Of a stretch of 13,438 nt of DNA, positions 1 to 7,684 are shown piece by piece. The first letter of the stretch is position 1, and the number at the start of each line of letters is the position of its first letter. Source of the DNA: CAZBWE01 sp964495465 (GTDB taxonomy: Bacteria > Planctomycetota > Phycisphaerae > Sedimentisphaerales > Anaerobacaceae); contig CAZBWE010000063.1 in NCBI GenBank assembly GCA_964495465.1, positions 1 to 13,438 of the forward strand, written 5' to 3'. The position numbers and the translations under genes were made by a program. The notes below the pieces were generated by a model. The model made no database searches, was not told the origin of the DNA, and saw nothing but the letters and a program-made list of their open reading frames with translations.

Positions 1-1095
1 AAGCTCGTAATCGGTGGTTCCGAGGCCGAGGCGCTCGGCGTGCTCAATCTGTGGCAGGGGGTTAAGTTTTTTATTTCCAAGCAGTTGTTGAAATTTTTTG
101 CCGGTTTTATTCTCCACCAAATCCAGCGATGCCTTGTCGATTGCCACCGGGTCGGTTGAGGCGGTTATGCCGATATCTTCAACGATTTTTTGCTTATCGG
201 AGTTGCCGAAGCAATCGCACTGGTCGGTAACCGAGAGTATGAAGTTGAAAAAAGCCGACCTGTCTTCTTTTCCTTTTATAACGCCGAGGGCATATTCAGC
301 GATGCTTTTTTGCAGGACTTCTGTTTCTTCGCCCCAGTTGCATTGGACTGCGCCGAACCTGCAGACAGCAAGACATTGCGCGCAGCCGATGCACTTGTCC
401 TGGTCGATTCGAGCCATTGTTTTACCGAGTGTAATGGCATCGGCGGGGCAGTGACTATAACATAGGCCGCAGAGTGTGCATTTTTTGGTGATGCTGAGAG
501 TGACAGCGGCGTGCTGTTTCATCTTTCCCTTTTTGCTTGCGCAGCCCATACCTAATGTTTTCAGCGTAGCCCCGAAACAGGTTGCTAAATGACCGGTAAA
601 ATGAGCCACCGAAAGAATCGATTGGCAGCGTGCGATTTCCGATGCGATATAGACTTCTTTATTGATTTCGCCGTTGATTTTTATTGCAGTCTCGGATGTT
701 CCAAACAATCCATCGGGAGCGATGAATGGTATCCCCAGTATATCGGCGCAGAATCCATGCTGGGCAGCCAGGATAGTGTGGTCGATTGCATTGTGCCTTT
801 GTCCGACATATAAGGTGGTGGTGTCGGTTATAAAAGGTTTTGTTTTTAATGCGAGCAGCTCGTCCACTAATCCTTTTATGCAGGGGGCTTTTATATAAGT
901 GGTATTGCCGTCTTCTCCGACGTGGACCTTGACGGCTGTGAAATCATTTTTCTTGAAGCAGTTTGCAAAACCGCCGGCCTTGAAGAGCTTACGGGCCTTT
1001 TCGGATATTTTCTTTTGGCCTTCTTTACCCGCTCTTGGCGAGGTCTCGCCTGCCGGCGGAATCGAGGCCCTGATGAAGAATACCTTAGAGGCCAT
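1..1095 (-). CDS. DUF362 domain 4Fe-4S ferredoxin-type protein (3' end cut by window edge)
   Basis: Reading the minus strand from the ATG at 1095 gives 365 open codons that run off the left edge; family members end close to this point, so only a few C-terminal residues are probably missing. Residues 1-200 match the DUF362 fold (N-terminal VFFIRAS, a VKVHVGE block near 56, and an AHFTGH..GFGA-like block near 165-176). Two ferredoxin motifs follow: Cys206, 209, 212, 216-Pro and Cys235, 238, 241, 245, enough for two [4Fe-4S] clusters. A GGAG ribosome site lies 9 bases before the ATG. The family is cytoplasmic and poorly characterised; an electron-transfer or redox-maturation role is inferred only from the clusters. 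It lies 72 bases downstream of the ATP-grasp gene, on the same strand and possibly in the same transcript. Confidence 0.88.
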   Translation of the reverse strand, partial: MASKVFFIRASIPPAGETSPRAGKEGQKKISEKARKLFKAGGFANCFKKNDFTAVKVHVGEDGNTTYIKAPCIKGLVDELLALKTKPFITDTTTLYVGQRHNAIDHTILAAQHGFCADILGIPFIAPDGLFGTSETAIKINGEINKEVYIASEIARCQSILSVAHFTGHLATCFGATLKTLGMGCASKKGKMKQHAAVTLSITKKCTLCGLCYSHCPADAITLGKTMARIDQDKCIGCAQCLAVCRFGAVQCNWGEETEVLQKSIAEYALGVIKGKEDRSAFFNFILSVTDQCDCFGNSDKQKIVEDIGITASTDPVAIDKASLDLVENKTGKKFQQLLGNKKLNPLPQIEHAERLGLGTTDYEL

Positions 1096-1167
1096 AAGCA
1101 ATTGCTCCAATATAATTAAATCCTGGTTTTACAGTATTGCATAATGATAATGTGTCAGTTGTTGCGT

Positions 1168-2178
1168 TCATTTATAACGGCGTAAAGCAAAATGAATGAT
1201 GCGGTCGATTAGTTTTTCATACGTGATACCGGCTTTTTCTGCGGCTTCAGCAACTTCCTCGCCATAAGCGATATCCGCATTGGGATTGGTTTCGAGGACG
1301 ACGAGCTTGTTATCCGGCGTCAGTCTCAGGTCAATCCTTCCGTAATCACGCATTCGAAGCAGCCGATACACCCTTTTGCAGATGCGCTCGATTTTTTTAA
1401 TAATGGGCTCATCAAGCTCGGCGAAATCGAATCTGATGTTCCATTTCTCACGATATTTGCGGTTCCACTTTACACGGTATGTTGCAAGCTGAGGCCCCTC
1501 CGGGTTTTCAGAGTCGAATATACATTCGCGTATAGGCAATGCTGTCAGCCGCTTGTTTCCGATAACACCGACATAAAATTCCCTTCCTTCGATATACTCC
1601 TCGACTATGACCGGCTGCTGCCAGCCGTCGTGGACGAATTTGACCCGCTCGATAAGCGCCGTTTCACTGCTGACAAGGGATGCGTTGGAGATGCCTTCGG
1701 AGCTGTCCTCAAAGGCCGGTTTGACAACGAGCGGATAATTAAGCGATTTCGGTATCCGCACCTTCTGATTCTGAGCTATGGAGACAAAGCCGGGGACGCG
1801 TATTCTGTGCTGAGTCAGCAGCTCTTTGCACAATCGTTTGTCGCGGCTTAACATAAGCCCTGCAGGGCCGGAGCCGGTGTATGGGATTTTGAGCATCTCC
1901 AGCATCGCAGCGATGTTCATATCCATACTGCGGTCTCCGCCGAGCTGCTCGGTAAGATTGAAGACGATGTCGGGCTTGTGTTCGCTCAGTTTGGTTACAA
2001 TGATTGTTATGTCGTCTGCGAGACCAATGATTGATACATTGTGCCCAAGCTCGCGTAGTGTCTGGATGACGTGATGTTCGGTTGTGGGCTCTATTGGCTT
2101 CTGCCTGAAATCAGGGTCGTTGGCGGGTATTGTCCATTTATCGACCAGGGTAGTGATGTTTAATTTTCGTTTCATCAT
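1168..2178 (-). CDS. ATP-grasp ligase, D-alanine-D-alanine ligase-like
   Basis: This 336-residue protein has the ATP-grasp layout of the D-Ala-D-Ala ligase group: an N-terminal preATP-grasp domain with VFNLTEQLGG (about 72-81), a nucleotide-binding KPA at 152-154 followed by a Ser-rich small loop (DSSEG), EEYIEGRE (193-200), and the Mg-binding DYGRIDLR (278-285) and LETNPNADIA (295-304). The usual PGMT segment of genuine Ddl enzymes is replaced by PNADIAYG, so peptidoglycan D-Ala-D-Ala synthesis is unlikely. Formation of an amide or peptide bond on an unknown substrate, at the cost of ATP, is inferred from the fold. The ATG overlaps the stop of the upstream metallopeptidase in an ATGA (2175-2178), which implies translational coupling and joint function. 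The start could be the first or second of two adjacent Met codons. Confidence 0.87.
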   Translation of the reverse strand: MMKRKLNITTLVDKWTIPANDPDFRQKPIEPTTEHHVIQTLRELGHNVSIIGLADDITIIVTKLSEHKPDIVFNLTEQLGGDRSMDMNIAAMLEMLKIPYTGSGPAGLMLSRDKRLCKELLTQHRIRVPGFVSIAQNQKVRIPKSLNYPLVVKPAFEDSSEGISNASLVSSETALIERVKFVHDGWQQPVIVEEYIEGREFYVGVIGNKRLTALPIRECIFDSENPEGPQLATYRVKWNRKYREKWNIRFDFAELDEPIIKKIERICKRVYRLLRMRDYGRIDLRLTPDNKLVVLETNPNADIAYGEEVAEAAEKAGITYEKLIDRIIHFALRRYK

Positions 2179-3203
2179 CGTTTTTGCCTCGCCCTGACCC
2201 TAAAAGTATTTCTTGCGATAGCCGTAACCAGGGCGGTTACTGCTATTATATCCTCGGTCTCGCCGGCTTTCAGGTATAAATCGAGAACGTCGCAGCGTGT
2301 AATAATTCTGCCTACGAGCTGATAAATGTCGTATTTACGATGACCTGTCCATCTTGCGACATTGTCTGCAATCTGTCGGCGATATAAGCGAAGAGCAGCC
2401 GATGCCTTTGTCGCTGCCGGAGCCGGACTTCCCGTTCTGAAAAGCTCTTTTAGACTGTCGTCATAGTAACCCTGGAATTCGCTGCCGAGTGTCTTGCGTT
2501 TTCTGTCGTAGAAGCCGGCGAGGGTGGAGGTCATTCGTGAAGCCGACCAGGGAGGGCTGCCTTTGTATGTTACAGCTGGGGCTGTGTTGTTGAGGTTTTT
2601 CATTACATTATCGACGTACTTTAGTTTTTTTATTACGGGCCAATCCTGATATTTTTCCTGCCAGTTGTTGTTCGGTGAAAGCCAGACAGCAAAGGTCTCT
2701 GCGAAGTCTTCGTCGGGGTGGGCCTGGGCGTAATTGTCTTTGAGGTGGGTAACGAAACGTCTGGAATATGGCTGGTAGTAGTAGAAGTCGGAATACTTAG
2801 CAGAAAAATGGCCGAACAATTCTCGCCATCGAGTCCGCTTATAAAGTTCATAGGCGTAATTTAATGCATGTCCACATTCGTGTCGCAGGAGTTTCATACA
2901 GGATTTTTCCGTGCCGCCTTCGACTTCAAACATCATTTTCTTTTCGATATTTTTCAGCCGGGGGTGGGTCAGGAAAAAAGGTATGCCGATAAGGGGCTGT
3001 TTGTCCGGGCACAGCCATTCATCGGCAAGATAGCAGGGGGGATGAAAGCTGATGCCTTTTGATGTGAGTTCTTCATAGAGTTTTTTAATCAATGGCTCAA
3101 TGGAAGAACCCTGGATTTGCAGCTTAAGGTCTCTGACCCGCATCTGCAGGATTTCTTCATCTGTGAGCTTTTTCCAGTCTATTGTCTTAGTCGTTTTTAC
3201 CAT
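2175..3203 (-). CDS. putative zinc-binding metallopeptidase (Peptidase_Mx family)
   Basis: 342 residues, without signal peptide or membrane segment, so probably cytoplasmic. The zinc site is LLRHECGHALNYAY (105-118, HExxH-type His108-Glu109-His112), and a downstream HPDEDFAETFAVWL block (162-175) supplies the likely third acidic ligand. The conserved N-terminal segment (DEEILQMRVRDLKLQI, 15-30) supports the chosen ATG, even though there is no clear Shine-Dalgarno sequence before it; a start at an internal Met would cut that block. I recognise the pattern as the Peptidase_Mx 'putative zinc-binding metallo-peptidase' family, whose substrate is not known. Its stop overlaps the ATP-grasp start by 4 bases. 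A promoter candidate sits 59-86 bases upstream, so this is probably the first gene of its transcript. Confidence 0.87.
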   Translation of the reverse strand: MVKTTKTIDWKKLTDEEILQMRVRDLKLQIQGSSIEPLIKKLYEELTSKGISFHPPCYLADEWLCPDKQPLIGIPFFLTHPRLKNIEKKMMFEVEGGTEKSCMKLLRHECGHALNYAYELYKRTRWRELFGHFSAKYSDFYYYQPYSRRFVTHLKDNYAQAHPDEDFAETFAVWLSPNNNWQEKYQDWPVIKKLKYVDNVMKNLNNTAPAVTYKGSPPWSASRMTSTLAGFYDRKRKTLGSEFQGYYDDSLKELFRTGSPAPAATKASAALRLYRRQIADNVARWTGHRKYDIYQLVGRIITRCDVLDLYLKAGETEDIIAVTALVTAIARNTFRVRARQKR

Positions 3204-3261
3204 AACAGGTTTTTTAGTTGCGTTGATTGAAGCTGTTGGCTCGTAGTTGCTTCTAACATTA

Positions 3262-3289
3262 TCTATAGCATAAATGCGGTTTTTTGCAA
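3262..3289 (-). promoter_or_regulatory. sigma70-type promoter, extended -10, for the metallopeptidase/ATP-grasp genes
   Basis: On the minus strand, TTGCAA (3284-3289) is followed after 16 bases by TATAGA (3262-3267), with TGC immediately before it, forming an extended -10. The start of transcription would be near 3255, leaving a leader of about 50 bases. An inverted repeat TTGCA-4-TGCAA (3284-3297) overlaps the -35 and could be an operator. Confidence 0.5.
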
Positions 3290-3307
3290 GTATGCAAATG
3301 CTGTTAT

Positions 3308-3868
3308 TTAGAAGAAAAGATGCTGGATAAGGATTTTCAGGCCGAGAGCGATTAAAAACAACCCGCCGAGGGCCTCGATTTTGCTCTCGAAGAAGTGGCC
3401 GATTTTCCTGCCTACAGATACTCCAAAATATGACAGAACAAAGGTTACCGAGCCGATGATTATCACGGCGGTGATGATGGGGCTTGTAATCAGTGAAAGA
3501 GTAATGCCGACAGCAAGGGCGTCGATGCTGGTGGCGACGGACAGGACCAGCAGGGTAGAGATGTTTGAGGGGTCAAAACTTTGCCCCTCAGTGCCGATTT
3601 TGAAGGACTCGTAAATCATTTTGGCTCCGATTGCACTTAGAATGCCAAATACAATCCAGTGGTCAAAACCTTCTATATATTTTTTTATACTTAGCCCTGC
3701 CAGAGAGCCGACCAGGGGCATAAGCGCCTGAAAGCCGCCGAAGAAAAGGGCTATCCGCAACGTATGCTTTAGTTTTAGCTGCTTGTATGCGGCGCCGCTG
3801 ACAATGGAGACCGCAAAGGCGTCCATCGCCAAGCCAACAGCTATTATTATGATTGAGACCAGCTCCAT
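3308..3868 (-). CDS. mntP: manganese efflux pump MntP
   Basis: 186 residues, close to the 188 of E. coli MntP. Two homologous halves each carry a conserved acidic motif in the first helix: GLAMDAFAVSI with Asp16 and ATSIDALAVGI with Asp116. About six hydrophobic helices can be seen (3-22, 38-58, 70-88, 104-125, 130-152, 166-184). The family exports Mn2+ from the cytoplasm across the inner membrane. No strong ribosome site precedes the ATG (only AAAAG). The gene starts 36 bases after the secreted-protein gene, so co-transcription is likely. The Mn-sensing yybP-ykoY riboswitch that often precedes mntP has no room here. Confidence 0.95.
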   Translation of the reverse strand: MELVSIIIIAVGLAMDAFAVSIVSGAAYKQLKLKHTLRIALFFGGFQALMPLVGSLAGLSIKKYIEGFDHWIVFGILSAIGAKMIYESFKIGTEGQSFDPSNISTLLVLSVATSIDALAVGITLSLITSPIITAVIIIGSVTFVLSYFGVSVGRKIGHFFESKIEALGGLFLIALGLKILIQHLFF

Positions 3869-3904
3869 CTTTTATTTGGGTATCTGATTTCTGTTGTCCG
3901 ATTT

Positions 3905-4639
3905 TTACGGATTGCAGGTTTTACAGGGTCTTTTGCCGTCGTTTACGGCTTCATCTCTGGTTTTGTAATAAACCAAATTTTTCGGAGCAATTCTCTGCAC
4001 CCAGACACAGTCGGGTTTGTGGAAGATTTTGCTGTTTCTCGATGCGACGTATTTGTGTTCCGTCACTTCCGATTGAACGGCTGGCTGAACCCCTTTTGGA
4101 TTGGCATCAAGGTAAGCCGTGATAAAGGTGTCGGTCTGTTGCAAAACGATACCGGTAATTTTGGCGGGTGTATTTTCTGCTGATGCTGCCTGCATCACCG
4201 GCTCGGTCTTCCATACATCGGCTTTCTGGCGTAGTGGCGGCTTTGTCTGTAAATAGATGCTTTTAGCCAATAGTGTTTGAATGTGGAATACATATTGTTG
4301 GAATTGCTCAATCTTAAGCATATCCACGTGAATTTGAAGTTCGGGCCAGATTGGCGATTTATACATAACGCCCGGCTCCGGAGTGAATACTTTTATGCCG
4401 GCTTTGTTTAGTCTGCTATTTATTTCAGCTTTTAATTTTTCCCATTTAAGCCCATTCGGCTCTTCGTCGGGGTGAATGATTGTAACGTGTAGGTTGTCTA
4501 TTCCTGCCAGTGCGGGATTAGCCTGGCCGATTAACAAAGGTTCATATTCGGGCAAGGGCGGCTCTATCTGGCCAAAGGCAGGCAGAAATAGAACTCCAGC
4601 AAAGACTGCAAGTATTAGACAATACTTTTCGGTTTTCAT
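3905..4639 (-). CDS. secreted protein with C-terminal Ada-like zinc-binding domain
   Basis: 244 residues. A signal peptide is clear (Lys-rich start, hydrophobic core 7-19, likely cleavage after PAFG at 20-23). Residues about 45-180 form a domain that I do not recognise by name. The C-terminal 48 residues fit the pattern of the Ada metal-binding domain: Y-V-A-S at 197-200, FHKPDC (206-211), TRDEAVNDGKRPC (227-239) and a final CKTC (239-242), giving His207, Cys211, Cys239 and Cys242 as probable ligands. In Ada this module binds Zn and repairs methylphosphotriesters; in exported proteins it is more likely a structural knot, which is inference. A strong GGAAGGGA ribosome site lies just before the ATG. 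It stands between the DUF1805 gene (44 bases upstream) and mntP. Confidence 0.82.
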   Translation of the reverse strand: MKTEKYCLILAVFAGVLFLPAFGQIEPPLPEYEPLLIGQANPALAGIDNLHVTIIHPDEEPNGLKWEKLKAEINSRLNKAGIKVFTPEPGVMYKSPIWPELQIHVDMLKIEQFQQYVFHIQTLLAKSIYLQTKPPLRQKADVWKTEPVMQAASAENTPAKITGIVLQQTDTFITAYLDANPKGVQPAVQSEVTEHKYVASRNSKIFHKPDCVWVQRIAPKNLVYYKTRDEAVNDGKRPCKTCNP

Positions 4640-4683
4640 AATTTCCCTTCCTTTCTTGAGCTTGCGCTTATATGCAAGGAATT

Positions 4684-4992
4684 TTATGCTATCAGCGAAA
4701 AAGCGTTGCTGACATCCGTACCTTCCTTTAAACCGAGTTCCTTGGCCTTTGTATTTGCCTTTGTAACTTTACGCTGTGGAAAACGTTCGAGTGTGCCGAT
4801 AGGGTTATCAGGCGTGCTTTCTACTACTGCTGCAGCAACGCCGTAGCGCTGGCAGGCCTCTGTGTCAATAGCGGGGCAGGCAAGAAATCCTTTTGTCCCT
4901 GTTACAAGCAGGATATTAAATCCGGGCCACTTTGTCTGGACGCCTTCGACTGAGCCATTTGGGGTTTGGAAAGTTTTTGTGTGAATTTCCAT
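4684..4992 (-). CDS. DUF1805 (YunC-like) small protein
   Basis: 102 residues, the usual size of DUF1805 proteins such as B. subtilis YunC (about 101). Matching features are the hydrophobic strand and Gly turn NILLVTGTKGFLACPAID (46-63 region), followed by a VAAAV segment, a short loop with Pro-Leu-like residues, VTKAN and a final LGLKEG..VSNAF helix. The family is widespread and structurally known but has no assigned reaction. It is cytoplasmic, with no signal or membrane segment. A GAGAGA ribosome site lies about 8 bases before the ATG. The gene is separated from the upstream phosphomutase by 160 bases containing three hairpins and from the next gene by 44 bases. Confidence 0.78.
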   Translation of the reverse strand: MEIHTKTFQTPNGSVEGVQTKWPGFNILLVTGTKGFLACPAIDTEACQRYGVAAAVVESTPDNPIGTLERFPQRKVTKANTKAKELGLKEGTDVSNAFSLIA

Positions 4993-5050
4993 AGTTTTTG
5001 CTCTCTCAAAAAATAATGTTTTGCTGTCGGGTCGGTGATGGGCAGACGAC

Positions 5051-5139
5051 CCTCATTAAAACTGAGGTTTAAGTAACCCCCCAATAAATTGGGGGGCTAA
5101 ATATTTTCAGGACCTTCACCCGTATTTGGGGGATGAAGG
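5051..5139 (-). terminator. cluster of three hairpins after the phosphomutase gene, possible terminator or processing site
   Basis: Three inverted repeats follow one another: CCTCA-7-TGAGG (5051-5067), a perfect 8-bp stem CCCCCCAA-TAAA-TTGGGGGG (5077-5096), and CCTTCA...TGAAGG (5113-5139, with an inner CCC/GGG pairing). They lie just past the stop of the phosphomutase gene. None is followed on the minus strand by a good T-run, so a classical intrinsic terminator is not certain; the stable middle stem could also protect or process the mRNA. Confidence 0.4.
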
Positions 5140-5152
5140 GCGACAGTTTAAG

Positions 5153-6523
5153 TTATACGGGCTTTCCGAGCTGCTTTTCCATTTCGGCGAGTTTTTCGTC
5201 GAGCAGGTCTTTTGTTTTGGCCTCGACGTTTAATCTCAGCAGCGGCTCTGTGTTGCTCGGGCGGCAGTTAAACCACCACTGTTTATACTGAATTGTAACG
5301 CCGTCAAAGCGGTCGATTTGGCCGTCACTGTATCTTTTTAGAAGCTCATCCATTTTTGCCTGTTTGTCATCTACTTTGAAGTTTATCTCACCGCTGCTGT
5401 GATATCTTCTCAGCGGCCTGATTAGCTCGCTTATCGGTATGCCGGCATCGCTGATTATGTTTAATACATGAACGAAGGTAATCATAGCCGAGTCGGCGCA
5501 ATAGTTATCGCGGTAGTAGAAGTGGCCCGATAGCTCTCCGCCGAACACGGCGTGCGAGTCGCGCATTGCCTTTTTCATAAAGGCGTGCCCGACGCGTTCC
5601 CTGCGCGGGGTGCCGCCGTTTTTAAGGACTTCTTCAACAACCACCCAACTGCTTCTCAAATCGTAAACAATTGTTGACTTCGGTTTTGCTTTAAGAAAAT
5701 ATCCGGCCATTAAGGCGGTCAGCAAATCGCAGCCGATGGTTTTGGCTTTTTCGTCAACCATAATCAACCTGTCGGCGTCGCCGTCAAAGCAGATGCCGAA
5801 ATCGCACTTTTTTGTCTTTACCGCTTTTTTGAGCTGAGAGAGGTTTTCTTCGACAAGCGGGTTCGGCTCGTGCTTGAATTTTCCTTTGTGCTCGAAATTA
5901 AGAGCAACTATTTCGATGGGCAGGTTTTCAAAGAGCGCCGGCACAATTTTACCGGCCATTCCGTTTGAGGCGTCGATGGCGATTTTTAGTTTTTTTATGT
6001 CCGGGTGCATAAACTTCAGGACGTGATTCTTATATTCAGCGGTCAAATCCTGTTCTTTGACTGTGCCGGTAACCTTACCCTTTGTGTGAAGCAGTGCCAT
6101 AGCGATGTGCTGTATATCTTTCAGTCCGGTATCGACACCGACCGGCCTGGCTGCCAGTCCTGATATTTTAAAGCCGTTATACTCGGACGGGTTGTGCGAA
6201 GCCGTGACCTGGATGCCGCCGCAGGTGCCGAGATGATTTATTGCAAAGTATATCTGCGGCGTGTCAATTACTCCGATGTCAATGACATTTGCGCCGGTGG
6301 AATTGATTCCTTTTATGAGGGCCTTAGACAACGCCTCGCTGTGTATTCTCATATCACGACCGACACAAAGCGCCTGTGCGTTTTTCTGGCCTCGCTCGTA
6401 TCCGGTCAGCATCGAGCGCAGAAAACGGGCGGCGGCACAGCCAATTTTCCAGGCGTCTTCTTCATTGACCTGGTCGGGATAAATGCCTCTTATATCATAT
6501 GCCTTGAAAATCGAAGGGTCCAT
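5153..6523 (-). CDS. manB: phosphomannomutase/phosphoglucomutase
   Basis: 456 residues, standard for the alpha-D-phosphohexomutase (AlgC/ManB) family that interconverts hexose 6- and 1-phosphates for cell-surface sugar and glycogen metabolism in the cytoplasm. All four site elements are present: phosphoserine loop TASHNP with Ser109 (107-112), metal loop DGDADR (247-252), sugar-specificity loop GGELSGH (328-334), and phosphate-binding RPSNTEP (421-427). GELSGH is typical of the dual-specificity PMM/PGM group. The N-terminus FKAYDIRGIYP fits the start at 6523, with a TAGGAG ribosome site 8 bases upstream. It is probably transcribed from the promoter at 6618-6647. The gene symbol is by family, and algC/pmm would be equally fair. 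Confidence 0.95.
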   Translation of the reverse strand: MDPSIFKAYDIRGIYPDQVNEEDAWKIGCAAARFLRSMLTGYERGQKNAQALCVGRDMRIHSEALSKALIKGINSTGANVIDIGVIDTPQIYFAINHLGTCGGIQVTASHNPSEYNGFKISGLAARPVGVDTGLKDIQHIAMALLHTKGKVTGTVKEQDLTAEYKNHVLKFMHPDIKKLKIAIDASNGMAGKIVPALFENLPIEIVALNFEHKGKFKHEPNPLVEENLSQLKKAVKTKKCDFGICFDGDADRLIMVDEKAKTIGCDLLTALMAGYFLKAKPKSTIVYDLRSSWVVVEEVLKNGGTPRRERVGHAFMKKAMRDSHAVFGGELSGHFYYRDNYCADSAMITFVHVLNIISDAGIPISELIRPLRRYHSSGEINFKVDDKQAKMDELLKRYSDGQIDRFDGVTIQYKQWWFNCRPSNTEPLLRLNVEAKTKDLLDEKLAEMEKQLGKPV

Positions 6524-6617
6524 CTTCTAAACTCCTATGGCGTATAACGTTCAATCGCCGCTCGTCCTGGCCACATATCATAAGTCATAAGACACGAGTT
6601 GCTTTCTATTATCGTGT

Positions 6618-6647
6618 ACTATACATCGTTGCCGCTTTAGATGTCAA
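6618..6647 (-). promoter_or_regulatory. sigma70-type promoter for the phosphomutase gene
   Basis: On the minus strand a perfect TTGACA (6642-6647) is separated by 18 bases from TATAGT (6618-6623). Transcription would begin near 6611, giving a leader of about 88 bases before the phosphomutase ATG at 6523. Confidence 0.6.
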
Positions 6648-6727
6648 TAATGCATTCGAGGCCAAAGTGAGATTGAGCGAATAAATTCAGAAATAGCGGT
6701 GTTTTTACGGCTGTGGGAAAATGATGG

Positions 6728-6756
6728 TTGATTACCGGGGATTTTAATGATACGAT
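6728..6756 (+). promoter_or_regulatory. candidate promoter for the membrane protein gene
   Basis: TTGATT (6728-6733) and TACGAT (6751-6756) are spaced by 17 bases. A transcript start near 6763 would leave a very short leader to the ATG at 6782, just holding an AAGG ribosome site. The match is moderate. Confidence 0.38.
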
Positions 6757-6781
6757 TTCGCCAAATTAAGGTAGCTATGTT

Positions 6782-7684
6782 ATGGAATTATCGTGGCCAA
6801 TGAAGTTGAGAATCGCCGCCGTGATGGCCGTCGGTATTGTCCTTTTGGGCATTTTGGGCTGGCCGTTAGTGGCGCCTACTGACCCAATGGGGGTTGTTTC
6901 TTTGGTTAACGGCAGTATAGGTTTTGGTGACATCATCATTTTACTGATGTTGGCATTTTTGGCAGGTCTTATTGGCTATTTTCTTTCGTGGCCCTATGGC
7001 AGGGAAATAGCAGTTTTAGCGGCGCCGTCCGGTTTGGCCGGCTGGGCTTTATACGCGGGCAGTGCTGCAGGGCTGATGCAGATGAATCCGGCTTTAGCTC
7101 AGCGACAGGCAGTTTTTACGACACTTAGATTGGAGTCGATTGTCTGGCTGGGTATTGTTGCCGCCGGATTTTGCGGTGTCCTGCTGGGACAGAGAATCCG
7201 CTCAAATCCGGAAATTGTCGAGACACAAAAAAAATCTGACTTCAGGGCAAATATATATATAAATGCAGCGATTGCCTTGATAGGCACGGTGTTCATTGCT
7301 CATTTCTTTATAGGACTATTTGCCTATGATGTTAGAGTATTTGATAATAAATTAGGCTCGGTTTTAGCCCAGCCGGCTGTTAATCAAATTGCCTTTGCGG
7401 TCATGGTTTCATTCGGGCTCGCTGCTTTCGTATTCAAGAAGTTTCTCGATATTAGTTATATCTGGCCCGCGGTTGCAAGTGCTTTGATAACAGCTTTTGG
7501 AGTAACGACTTACGCCAGGCAGGATATATTGCAGCATCTTATTAGCCATCATCCGGCGACCTTTTTTTCACATGCGGTTATTTCCATTCTGCCGGTGCAA
7601 ATGGTGGCTTTCGGGACATTGGGTTCGATAGCCGGTTACTGGCTTGCTGTCCGCTATAGTTTCTGGCAGAAGCACTACGAATGA
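6782..7684 (+). CDS. polytopic membrane protein of unknown function
   Basis: 300 residues, with no family that I recognise. Hydrophobic segments at about 10-30, 48-70, 76-98, 120-138, 157-181, 202-220, 225-243 and 262-290 suggest seven or eight membrane helices. Loops are short, and the longest is a charged stretch near residues 140-155 (RSNPEIVETQKKSDFR), probably cytoplasmic. No enzyme motif or conserved charged residue within a helix stands out, so neither transport nor catalysis can be claimed. A modest AAGG ribosome site precedes the ATG. It is transcribed alone: a divergent gene lies on the left, and a 355-base gap separates it from csrA. The coding frame is convincing from its length and regular hydrophobic pattern. 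Confidence 0.8.
   Translation: MELSWPMKLRIAAVMAVGIVLLGILGWPLVAPTDPMGVVSLVNGSIGFGDIIILLMLAFLAGLIGYFLSWPYGREIAVLAAPSGLAGWALYAGSAAGLMQMNPALAQRQAVFTTLRLESIVWLGIVAAGFCGVLLGQRIRSNPEIVETQKKSDFRANIYINAAIALIGTVFIAHFFIGLFAYDVRVFDNKLGSVLAQPAVNQIAFAVMVSFGLAAFVFKKFLDISYIWPAVASALITAFGVTTYARQDILQHLISHHPATFFSHAVISILPVQMVAFGTLGSIAGYWLAVRYSFWQKHYE

Noticed and set aside
98..1144. Several plus-strand open frames in the first 1.1 kb
   Set aside because: The minus-strand frame encodes the full DUF362/ferredoxin protein with both Cys motifs; the plus-strand frames are its shadows.
3869..3904. Possible yybP-ykoY manganese riboswitch before mntP
   Set aside because: Only 36 bases separate mntP from the upstream gene, too little for the riboswitch, and no conserved loop sequence is visible.
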